DNA from: Acanthaster planci
Lineage: Eukaryota > Echinodermata > Asteroidea > Valvatida > Acanthasteridae
Length of the DNA stretch: 64,000 nt
Direction of reading: 5' to 3'
Assembly: GCF_001949145.1 (NCBI RefSeq)
Contig: NW_019091394.1
Location: 976,804-1,040,803, forward strand
A program made the position numbers and the translations under genes. Under the pieces are notes generated by a model that saw only the letters and a program-made list of their open reading frames with translations, had not been told where the DNA came from and searched no databases. Below are positions 39,701-51,700 of this stretch, piece by piece. Numbering within the stretch: the first letter of the stretch is position 1; every line of letters starts with the position of its first letter.

Positions 39701-42700
39701 CTGGGCAGCTGTGATGTCGTGTACAGTACAGTGTAGAGTACCAAAGGCAGAATGTTCGAGAAGAATAGACTCTTTTCAAGGATGCACTACCGGCGTCCCT
39801 AAGAAAACGCCTGCAAATACCGTTGAGATTTGGGGTTAATTTTTTTTTCCCCTGAAGCCCGCCATCAATTCCTTCAGGAAGTAAAATCCTACCTGCTACC
39901 CAGCAGGCCATGCTGTACATGAGATTGCTGTTATTTGTCCGAAGTTTTCCAAAAAAGATTCCCTGCTCTGTGTTGGCTCTGATTTGCAGGGAGTCAGGTT
40001 GGCAGGGCGGTTCTTTCCTCGCCTTCCACCTCTGTGGTCCCGGGTTTGATTCCCGGCCCGGTCCACATGGGGATGGGTTTTTCAGTCCCTACCTGACTCC
40101 GTGGGTTTTACCCAGAATATACCTCTGGGGTTTTCCTCCCACCTCTAAAACTGTAACTGCTTTCTTACTGTTTCCCCTTTACTGATGTTGGTGAATGTGG
40201 GTCGTTTGGCGGCCGCCTGAGGTGCCCTTGGACACCATCGGCTCAACCATATTTAAATGTATTCATTGTTCCGCTCTGAATGTCTTAATTGTACAGCGCA
40301 TTTGAACATGTCTATATGAAATTTGCGCTTTACAAATTATTATCATTATTATTTGCTCAGACAGCCCCGTGGTTTCGAGCATGTCAGTATTCTGATCACA
40401 GCTAAGAGAGCTCTGTGCACATGGCTAAATTAATTTGGCATTGCTGTTTATGAGATTAACCTTTCAGTTTCTTGTTCCCCTGTCGCGCCATCTCCCGGCG
40501 CAGACGAGCCCAAATTAGGAAGAAAAAAAAAAACTTGGATAGAGATGTGGGATCCCCAAAACATGAACATTCTGTAGTAGACCGCAGCCAATGGTGTCGA
40601 TTTCTCATTCATAGATCTATGCATGCGTTGGATACTGGACCTAATGTTGGTGTTCCTCTTCACAGCAATTTGTGTTTGTCTCTGTTAGATGCATGTACAT
40701 GCACAGGTATGAAAAGAAGTGTTTGCATGGTTCTAAAGAGAATACGTGTAGATTGCTTCTTCTGCATGTGCCACCCAACTTGCGTATGTATGTACACGAG
40801 CATACGTAATGTATTTGATGGAGAGCTGTGGGCGCATTGAGTGCTTTGAGCACCAGTAATGATGGATACCGGTATGGTAGCTTTTTAACAGGCTAATCAT
40901 TATGATTAGAAATAACACCTTGAATGCTGTCGTGCGTACGTGGTCTGTGTGAAAAAAAAATGCAGTTGCTTCGTGCATGTAGTAATACATTGTAACTTGA
41001 TGCCATTCAAGTATGTAGGTGTCCGTTTACAAATGTGTATATCAGTTTTGCAGGAAGCAGTGCCTCTCTGATCTTTGATTGCATGGGGAGTTTGTATGAG
41101 CTGTCCTTTTATAGTCAAGCTGCCATCACATTGCTCGTCCCTGGGGCGATTGTTGGCTCGGCGGCGTATGCATGCCCAGCACAGAGATTCTCTCCCTTCC
41201 TCTCCCCCGTCCCCTCCAGCATTCCCTTACTGTCTGTGCCGGGGACCGTAAGGCGATACAGCAGCAGTGGGTTGACAGGAGAGTGTTACCAGGTGCAGGC
41301 GCTGAGTTTCCAGGGGGGGGGAGGTTCAACGACCTTGCGGTTGCTGCTCAAGGGATGTCCGTGGCTTCCTGCCGGTCTCTCCCATCACATTATTTTACCC
41401 GCCAATTTCTTGCCTTCGGGTTTTTTTTTTTCGTAAGGGTAAACATGTGACCGACTCTTCAGGGGCCAGACCAGAAAACTTGACCTGCACACTCTGGAGT
41501 TAATGTCTCATTCCCATCAGTGATGTAGATTTTGTTGTAAGAATGGATCTTCGAAAGCATGCATGTCTTTACTGAGAATCAAAGAAAGAAATTCCACAAA
41601 ATTGCACATTTGTTCATTCACAGGCACAACTCATTGCTTACAAGTAGTGGGAATCGTGTACTTGTAGTCGTAGAAGTGCTCAAAAACTCTACTGCAGTGA
41701 GGCGAGCGTTAGTTTTTCTACTTCAAAATGACTGATTCTTTAGTGACGCTAAGTACATGTCATCAGAGTGGGAACTTGCTGGGGGGACCAGTTAATGGTG
41801 CTGCTAAGTGCAGGACATGAGACATTGTCCAAACTAATTGGCTGTGGTTTGAGAGGACACTTGTGCTTATGGGAAGCCTCTTGCCAGCAGCTATCAATCA
41901 GGACCCATAGGCTTTGTGTGTCACTGCTGGTCATAGCCAAGTCATTTTGATGTGGCTTTCCTCCGCCAAAACAGGTTACCAGCCAATATTCCCCGCAGTG
42001 TGTATTGCTTTTAAATGGTTTTTGCCTGGTGCACGTAAATCACCTCAATCCCCCGGAGGACTCTCTGCTTATAATCCACGATGTCCAATATCCTGATCCT
42101 TTGCCAGGCATTGCTACAAGCGCATGACGTGGTTGCCCATGAGGTCTACAGCGATGCGGCCATCCGCGTGACTCCACCGCCCACCTCGCCTTTCCTGAAC
42201 GGACGGGAGGAGATGCAGCCCCCCAATGGGGACGTGGAACCCATGGACTCGGTCACCCGCGTCCGGCTGGTGCAGTTCCAGAAAAACTCGGACGAGCCTC
42301 TGGTAAGAAGCGCATGAACAGATGGTAATACTAACACTCACTAGGGTGTCTCAACTTCATATCTGTGGATAGGAATTAGTGTAATAGACACTTTTCATAG
42401 GGAGGACATTGACGATCATGTTCCCTGAGCTATCTTATTCATTTTAATCTGTCAAGCAGGACAGTGCCAGACTATTTTGGTCCTTAACCTCATTTTTCAT
42501 TTTTTCAAATGTTGGTTAAAACATTTAGATGCAAAAAATCACAAAATTATGCATCATTCTAAATAAAATTAATTTGTAATGAACTTTTATTTCATTGCTT
42601 TCATTTTTATTCTTAGGTTTGCCTCATTTTTAAGTCAATATGGCCGACTTGAACCCTGTCAATTTACTTAACCGATTGTCAGTTGGTGGTGGGCAGTCAG

Positions 42701-45700
42701 TCTGTTGCTAGTCAGTTGTCATGTGTTTTATTCAGTCACAGTCAATCAATCAATCAATCAAAGTCAGTCAGTCATTGAACCAGTCATTCTCTGAGTCATT
42801 CAGTCATTCCGTCAGTTATTCATTTAATTATGCAAGTATTGTAATCATATCGATCTGTGAGGCAGGTCGCGGCTGGGACATGAAAGCAGGTTCTTAACTT
42901 CAGCAAAATCACCAAGGGGCCTGTTACATTGTAAAGTAGCCAGCACAATACGTCTTCCAATACTGGCATGTCCCCCCCCCCGAGTGTAAGGCCATCCTGC
43001 GCCTGGATTGGTTTTATGAAAGGAGGGAAAGAAGAATACATCAGCCATGGCTTTAATTATTTCACATTTTCCTTCCGCTACCGTCAGACTTTTTCTCAAA
43101 GTCTCCATCCTTCCTAACCCCATTTTTCTTCTCTGGTTACCTCTTCGGTAGCGGTCAAAAGTTTTTACCTGCAATGCGGCATTGCACCGATTGATGGTTT
43201 AATTAAAGAGCCCCGCTTACAAGAGCTCGAAGTCACTCAAACACATCAGAGTCGTGCCTCCTGCGTTTCGCTCAATTAAATGTTCCCTCATTTTTGTTCC
43301 ACTCAGTATGCACCTCGTCAGACCTCCGCCGCACTTGAGGAATGACGAGATCAGAAAACGAGAGACGTGATCGGTCAATACAAACAACAACTGGCAACGT
43401 TTGCCGTGCCCGTTTATGACAAAATTGAAGGAGAAATTTGTGGGCAGTCGTATAGTGTGGAAACATTTCCCCGACAGAGACGGACATTTTTCATGCTGTC
43501 ATTTTCTGGTGGAATCTGCAGGGTTCCATTCAAGCACACAGTATTTATATTTATATTAAATGCACCGTTTTGGCCTTCACCCAGGTATAACAGTACTAAT
43601 GTCAGCCCTTTTGGTTAGCTTTCCAAAAAAAGAGCAAAGTTTGATATGGGCAGCAAACCTGAAGTTTCTAGTTCAGACGCGTACTACCGTAGCTGCCCTC
43701 TTGTAATCTTGGCTGAGTTGGCTGGTTGTTTGAATTCAGCACGGCTGAAGGTGTCACAATATCAAGGGCCAGACACACTGTACGAGGAAGACAGTAAACC
43801 CTACTTATATATGAAACCCTGTGTCTGTAAAAACAGGTCTTTTGTAAAAAAAAAAACCCACGTGCCCAAAGTGTGAAGAATTCCCTCAGATGTCATGCAC
43901 AGATGTTGCAAGGAGGCAGCATCAGCGTGTCAATACACCTGTGAGATCATCTTCAACCTGTTTTCCTCAAGTTTTCTCGTGTGAGGCACAGCAGCAAGAG
44001 GGCACCTTTTGCATCATGGCATTGGCTGGAACGTGACCCACTTTTCAACTCAGTGCACCTCTTTGAATCTCATTTCCTGCTCCGTAAATGGGTTAGACCC
44101 GATTTCATTTGCAAATGCACAAAGTTCGTCCGGGAAATCTGGCTTTTCCATTTTCTATGCTCTATTTCCACTAAATTTTTTTTTGTCAATACGACTTTTT
44201 TTGTTTTGTTTTTTCAATCGATGATCTAGGAAGTCTAATTGGATTCTAAGTAATGTTGAAGATCTTATAAATTCATGGAAGCAGACCCAGTAGGTTTTTC
44301 CCCTTGTCCTTTTTTTTTCTCCACTTTTCTTTCATCACAGAATAAGATTATTGTGAGACAAGCTTTAGCAGTGCAAGTGTAAATCTCCGGAGCCACACTG
44401 TCTGTGGAGCTGTGCCGAGATTCATGCAATCGAGGATGGTCAATTTCACGCACGCTTTAATTCCGTCAGAGGTCCGGCGCTATCTAATACATCAGAGCGG
44501 CGCGCCGGGTCATCGGCGTTGTCGCGTGGCGGTGTGTTCCACATCTAATCAGCTATGATTGGTAGTCTGAGTCCCGAAGGCTGTTTGGATTGTAGTCAGT
44601 TTATGTCTACACATTTAGCAGTTAGGATGTATTTGCATGCCACACATAAGGGAGTTATCCACAGAGAAACCAAAGTTGCTGGCAGTGGGTTTGTTTACTT
44701 TTAGTTTGTCAACATTGACTCTTCGGCCCTGGAAACTACGTTTTCAGGTGTTGAAATCAAATTTCCTGAGTTAAAAAAATAAATAGATAGGGGCGTGGTC
44801 AGAGTAATTACTTTGGGTAAAGAAAATCTTATTCTGTATATGGTTTCATTTGACAAACAAACAAACAAACAAACAAACAACCCAACAAACAAAATAAATT
44901 TAAAGGATCCAGGAAATGAGTTTTTCTTAGGATCACTTTTTGTGTATCTCTGTACTTTTCTTCCATGTGTGAAGACTGTTTGACATCTTTTCTGAGTTAC
45001 GTGAACTGAGCAGTGCACGTTTTCAAACATTAAAAATTGACCAAGCATTTCTGGACAAGTGAGGGCACTTTTACTTTCATGTAAATCCAGGAAGACCTTG
45101 TTCATGTTTTCATGTTAAAATTGCGAATCCCAAATTTGCTGTCTGGAAACATTTCTTTGAAAAGGTTTTTTGCTGAATTATTGCCATATACTTACACAGC
45201 AGTAAATTACCAAATAAAATGAAATCTGCCATACCAGTGGTTAAAAAAATCTGAAAAAGTCAGTGCAACATTGAGATTCATTGCCTTGGATAACATCATA
45301 GTTCTGCTCATGAATATGCAAATTTCATTAGCATAAAAACCACAAAAGCATCAAAGTTTGGGTTAAAATTGCCAAACAAAATTTTGAAATAGGTTAATTG
45401 AAACCGAAGGATGCAATTTCAATTTCAATTTTTGTGTGACAAGTCTTCTCCCAGGTAATTAGTGGTTTGATGAGTGATAATTGGTGATGTTTGTTAAGCC
45501 ATTTTTTTTCAGGCACAAAGAATTGGCCTCCAATTTTTGTATTACCCCATTTTAAATAATCCTGCTTCCCTAATCACCCTCCTCTAATTTCAATCCACGT
45601 TTTTTTTCATGGGGGGATGGCATTTCTTTTCAAAGACAGGGGTTGTCAGTGGACAGAACATGCCTTGTACTGTTAACAATTCAGCAGCCACTATATTTCA

Positions 45701-48700
45701 GTCTGTGGTCGGCTGTTCACCTCCACTGATCCCATTCCCCTAATCTCAATGCTGCTAATCCCCGATAACCTTCCCTCGCGCAGGGCATCACCCTCAAGAT
45801 GAACGATGACCGGCGCTGTATCGTGGCCCGCATCATGCATGGTGGCATGATCCACCGGCAGGCCACCCTGCACGTCGGCGACGAGATCCGGGAGATCAAC
45901 AATGTCTCGGTGGCCAACCAGACGGTGGAGAACCTGCAGCGGATGCTGCGAGAGCTGCGGGGCAGCATCACGTTCAAGATCGTCCCCAGCTATCGGAATG
46001 CACCTCAGCCTTGTGAGGTGGGTGACTGAAACGTAACAAAAGTAAACGTTCCCCGTTCTTCTAAACGTCAAACCTTGTTTGAAATAGTGCTTAGGGTTCT
46101 TTACTCACAAGGAGCTGGTCGGGTTCAAACCCAGCTGCTGGCCATGTGCTATGTCCCTAGGCAAGCCATTTTACCTCCCACTTGTTGCGGTAAGGGCTCT
46201 TCACTCATGATGAAAGGGTCAGAGGTTCAAATCCAGCTGTTGGCTGTATGTTGTGTCCTTTGGCAAGCTACTTTACTCGTCTCTTGCTCTCTACCTGCGA
46301 ATACAAATGGGTTCCAACATTAGCTGGAAAGAAATCTGAGAGGGATTTTCATTCTGTCCAGGCGGACGAGAAATCTTCTCTGAAAACTGGGCAAAAACAC
46401 CAGCATGCTGGGCCACATTGGCTCGCAGTGACCCTCCTACTCGGTCAACGTGAGACTATAAGTGAAATATATAACTATCAGTGAGTGAAGATGTACCGAT
46501 GTTTCCCTTTCTCTCTTCAGATTTATGTACGAGCCCAATTTGAGTACGACCCCGCCCAGGATGACCTGATCCCCTGCCAGCAGGCCGGCATGAGCTTCCG
46601 GTGCGGCGACATTCTGCAGATCATCAGCAAGGACGACCACAACTGGTGGCAGGCCCGGAAGGAAGGCGAACCGCTCAACGGGACAGCAGGACTGATCCCG
46701 TCACCCGAGCTGCAGGAATGGTTAGAGAGTCATTGCTTGCCATAGAGAATGCCTATAACCGATGGGAAGACCCCCATAACCAGTGGGAATATTGGATTGA
46801 GAGAATCGATCCCATAGAGTGGTGAGAGATGCCCACAACAAGTGAAAAACCACCAAATGGGATAGGCATTGTACCATGGAAGGATACCCACAACCAGTGG
46901 AAAGCATTTAATGTCAGAGGAGTGTTTCCATAGAATGGGGAGATCTCTCATAGCAACTGGAAACCACTGGATTGGATGGGCATTGCTCATGCAATGACAA
47001 GTGCCCATAACCAGTGGGAACCAGCGTATGGCAAAAGACCGATTCCATAAAGAAGCAAAATGCCCTATAACCTGCGCTAACAGCCAATTGGCATAAGGCC
47101 AGATAATGGCCAGATGTCCATAAGTTGTGGGAACCACTGTATGGTGCAAGACTGATCCCATAGAATGGCAAAATACCCATTATGGGGGACATTACTGGGT
47201 AGAATAAGACTGAGCCCATAGAATGGCAAGCTGCCCGTAGCCCACGGGATCCACTCGGTGGGATAAGACTTCTCCCATAGAATGGCAAGCTGCCCATAGC
47301 CCATGGGATCCACTCGGTGGGATAAGACTGCTCCCATAGAATTGCAAGCTGCCCATAACCGATGGGAACCATTGGATGGGATAGAATTGATCCCGTATTA
47401 TGTCTTTATGTCAGTTGAGATCCCCCAAACTCCATTTCCCATGTCTGTTGCATTAATTACATCACTAATCACTCCAACTACGGCTTCATCCTATTAAAAC
47501 TATGGGCCTGTGGATTGTATCTACCTCAGGAGAGTGGCCTGTCTGGCCATCGAGAGAGCCAAGAAGGAGCAGCAGGCATCGTGTACATGGTTCGGACGGC
47601 GGAAGAAACAGTACCGGGACAAGTACCTTGCCAAGCACAATGCCGGTCAGTCTCTCCTGCTAAAAACATGCAGCAGCATAACCCCCATCGCAAGTTTGTC
47701 AATCTGGCATATGGCTGACCCAGTGTTTTGGGCTCCAGCAGATTGTCAAAACGGCAAAAAGTATGGTGCTGACATTTTATTTCTGACAAATTAAACACTT
47801 GGTACCAGCAAGTCTGAATATGATTGGTATGGAGGTGAAAGTTCAAGTCGGAATCGGAGTAATCATTTTGGAGTATGTCTGTGTTGTTTTAGATCGTGCA
47901 AAATCCTGACGATGAGTACTTGATCGCGAGTCAAATTCCTTTCCGCTTCCTGAGGCTGTACTGTGAACCGTCTTGCAGCTGTGAGTGTTTCTTCTTCTGA
48001 CAGTCCAATCGTGATCCCGTTCAATGTCTTCCCTGTTCTTATTGCAGTATTTGACCAACTCGATCTGGTCACGTACGAGGAAGTGGTCCGCCTGCCCGCA
48101 TTCATGAGGAAAACACTCGTCCTTCTCGGTAGGTGCCCTGTGTAGTATGACTGAGGGGGAATTCGTTGTGCCTCGCTGCACTCTAGGTTTGCCGCAAGTG
48201 CCGTTCATGTTCCCACATGTGGCATTGTCGGAATGCCTTGCTGCGCCCTGATTATCATTCCTTAGATGCTGTTATGAAAAATGAAAAGTTATTTGTATTG
48301 TGCACATACATAAGCTTATGCAGCTTATCCAGATGTTAGATTAAACAGGGCATGGCTCTTAGGGCATGAATTTGGTGGTGTGGAAAGTGGTGAGGAGTTA
48401 TTGGCACTGTGCTTGAACGAAAGAGGGCGCTATGGCACTCATCAAAACTAGCCCGAATTGGATTACTGACAAATTAAAAAAATTACTAAGTTGAAGTTGG
48501 TCACTGGTGCCTTGCTCAGGGCTTCATGCACTGTTCCCGTTTTAAGTTCCAAGATGCCAAACATTGAACAGCAGAGGATTCTAGGATATGCCGGAAGGCT
48601 CCTCGCCATAATGTCAGGATGGTAGTAGGCTTGGATGTCACCTTGCCACTGCACCAGGATCCATCTTATTCATTTCTGACCCTGTATTTTGAATTGTGAC

Positions 48701-51700
48701 TCCACGACTGCAGTGTTTGTTATTGCCATATAATTTTTTGGAATGGAACTCCGCATGGTCAGAGTAAGTCTTGATGCGATTTGTCCGTTGATGCATGGTG
48801 CCTGTGTCTTGACTCTGACCCACAGGTGCCCATGGTGTTGGCAGGAGGCACATCAAGAACACATTAATCACGAGTCATCCAGACAAGTACGCCTACCCCA
48901 TCCCACGTGAGTAGAACGGCCTCCTGGGCCATCCAGATTTTCTTTCCCGGCTACTCGTCATCCTCCGCTGAGACCAATAACTCGGCAGAATGCGGCCGGG
49001 CGTGAGAAACTGTGAGTGGGGGCCACCGGAGAATACCTTGTTGTCAAGCCACTTTGCTCCTAGGCCCTCAGTCGGCTCTGGGAGGAAATGGGAACCTAAA
49101 AAAAAAAATGGAAAAACGCCCATCAAATATTTGGGGTTAAAAACGTCATATCCCAAATCTGGCGGGACTTCGAGATTTCACTAAAGTGCACTACCAGAGT
49201 TCAAAGCCTCATTTGTCTGTAGTCTGTGCTCTGCATGCATCCACTCTGTGGTCAACTGTAGAGGGCGCTATTTGACTTTGTATCAAGTGCCAGTTGTTGG
49301 CATCCATGCCAACAGAGAAAAATTGGTTTCTTGGGGACTGTTACTCGAGATGCGGAGCGTCTCAAAAGGGAGAACTGGGAGTGCTGACCTTGGGGGCTTT
49401 TTTCATTTCCTTGTCTGTCTTCTTGTTTTGTCAGACACGACACGGCCCTGCAAGAAGGACGAGGAGAACGGCAAGAACTACTACTTTGTCTCCCACGAGG
49501 AGATGATGACGGACATCGCCACCAATAAGTACCTGGAGTACGGCACCCACGAGGACGCCATGTACGGCACCAAGCTGGACACCATCCGCAAGATCCACAC
49601 GCAGGGACTAATAGCCATCTTGGATGTTGAGCCACAGGTGAGGGTAAAAAAAACAAGGGACCGACTCTTGGTGTTAAGTTAGTCCAAGCCTTAGCCTTTA
49701 ATTAAAACATAGGCTGTAGCTTCTGGTGTTAGCCATTGGCCAAGCCATAGCCCTTGTCTGAGCCCTAAGCCCTCTCTTAAGCATGAGAGCGTTGATGTTT
49801 CTGAATCAATACAGCCCTAGCCCTAACCCCTGTCTGAGCCCTGACCCCTAAACTAGCCGTAGCTATTGACCTAACCCTTACTGTAGCCTTCTAGCTCTGG
49901 CTCTTGCTTCTACCCTTTCAAACTCCTGGCGGTTAGACAGGATGCCCACGGTCATGGAAAATTTTGTTCTGGAAAGTCTTGGGAAAGTCATGGCAAATTG
50001 AGACAAATATAGGGTATCCTGGAATCCTGTTGTCAGAGGAGAAAAAAAACATGGAAAAGTCATTGAAATCAAGATCATGCAAGCAATATTTTTGTTGGGC
50101 AACTTTTGATGTGGTGACGAAATAATGATAAATTTACAGGCTATCCTTGTCAGTCCGTAGTGGCTGTGTTAGTCTTCATGATACCGAAAAGTTTTTCCTT
50201 GCAAAATGGCATTAAATGTCAGGGAAATTGTCGTCGTTAAGTCCTGGAAATTCCTGGAAAACTAAAGCACTGACTCTGACCCCGTAGCCCTCATAAGCAA
50301 GGATGCTGAGTTAAACTGGAGCTTGGTTAAAGTGCTTTATCGGTCTGGCGCAGCCCAGTCTTGAATCTTGCACAAATTCATTGCACTCCATCCTGAGTTG
50401 TCCTTTGAATAACATCCGTCCATCGGATAATCAGCTCGGGGGGGGGGAGTATATTTATGTTGCCCAAGAGTCAAGATTGCCGTGGACAGTCCCAGCATTT
50501 GAAGCAAAAGTCACACCATGGTCTAAGCTTTAAATGACAAAATCATTGCATTAGAACTTGAATGATCTGACCACAGAATGCTGCAGCACGTCTTTGCGTG
50601 GACAAAGACTTCTGGTTGTGCATATTTGTAGTGGATCTTTACCCGTGTTTACAAATACTTGCCCAGCCAGTCGTGGCTACACCCTGCGTGTTTGCACTCA
50701 GTATTTGAACAACTTGGAGAAAACTGCCTCATAGTTTTTAGCCAGTAAACGTCGGATTTTCTGACCCGACAAAGCTGCTGGGGGCAGGTTTTTTTTTTCC
50801 AAAATTGCAGTTTGACGTAACCGAGCATGACGTGTCAATATGCCAACCGCAGAATGAAAAAAGAAGTCTTCGAATGGGTGTTCATGCCCTCTGTGGAACA
50901 ACTCAGGAAAATTATATGTGTTTACACGTCATCTCTCGTGTCAAGTGGTTAAAAGAGCGATCGGGTTTTCTAGTTTGCTCTCGTTTTGTGGGAAAAAGGT
51001 CACCTTTGCTGCAGTCCAGTTTGCACCCTGAGAAATTATAATGGCATGTTCAACTCTGTGTGGGCTATTCTGCACTTCACTCAGTAGAGTCAAGTTTTTC
51101 CAGAATCTGGAAGAAACTTCTCTCTAAACCTCTGACTCGCCTGTCCTCATTTGATTTATCCTCCCCGTCATCAAATTACTTCAGCCATTTGTTGTTTATT
51201 TGCTTCGTTTGGCTCCATGCTGTGCCGCACATGGCAAAACGACTCACTCGAACAGGTGGCGGTTGTCAAAGATGTCAGTCTACTTCAGGTCGTCAACCTT
51301 CGGCAATTATAACTGCGCGACTCGACATCTTTGGTCTCTGTGATAATCTGCAGCTTGGGTTGCAAACCGAAGGCCCAGTTGTAATCAGGGACCTGGTGAA
51401 AGCTGAGCTCTGTCCCTATTTTGGATCATTTTTAGAGCTCCAATGTTCCAACCAAAGAGGAAAAACAATTTTTTTTTAAAGGCTCTGTAGTAGGGAAGAA
51501 TGCCGACGTATACAAGGTGTAACTGGCAAACCCCTGTTACACCTCTTAAAACCTTAAACCTTAAGGTGTACCTGCTGATGAATTTTGCGCTCTTCCCCTA
51601 TACTGCACGGTGTTGTCGTGGATGAACGTGAACTTGTCTCTCACGGTGGGGGTTTTTTTGCTTCCCCTCCCTCCCCCTCAGGCGCTTAAAGTTCTCCGCT

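Larger units (their letters stand above)
27038..42107 (+). other. 15 kb CASK intron before the PDZ exons
   Basis: Holds a hairpin repeat (27754-27830), MITE family B (28838-29388), a 35-bp tandem repeat (29690-29828), MITE family A inverted (31152-31514), a 27-bp duplication (32951-33008), SINE-2 (39990-40351) and a family C fragment (41822-41890). No exon with compatible phase and borders was found. The stretches 33000-39900 and 40400-41800 look like ordinary intron. Confidence 0.7.
42303..45783 (+). other. CASK intron within the PDZ coding region
   Basis: Contains a (TCAG/TCAA)-rich simple repeat (42671-42830), a CAAA microsatellite (44852-44893) and a diverged MITE family B copy (44900-45440). 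No additional exon was recognised. Confidence 0.75.

Noticed and set aside
45691-46071. 126-codon minus-strand frame
   Set aside because: Antisense shadow of the PDZ exon at 45784-46017.
46730-47372. Two long minus-strand frames (143 and 152 codons) with repeated GYGQLAILW-like peptides
   Set aside because: They are by-products of the 59-bp tandem array, which lacks stop codons in several frames.
49252-49656. 134-codon minus-strand frame
   Set aside because: Antisense shadow of the conserved GuK exon at 49435-49637.
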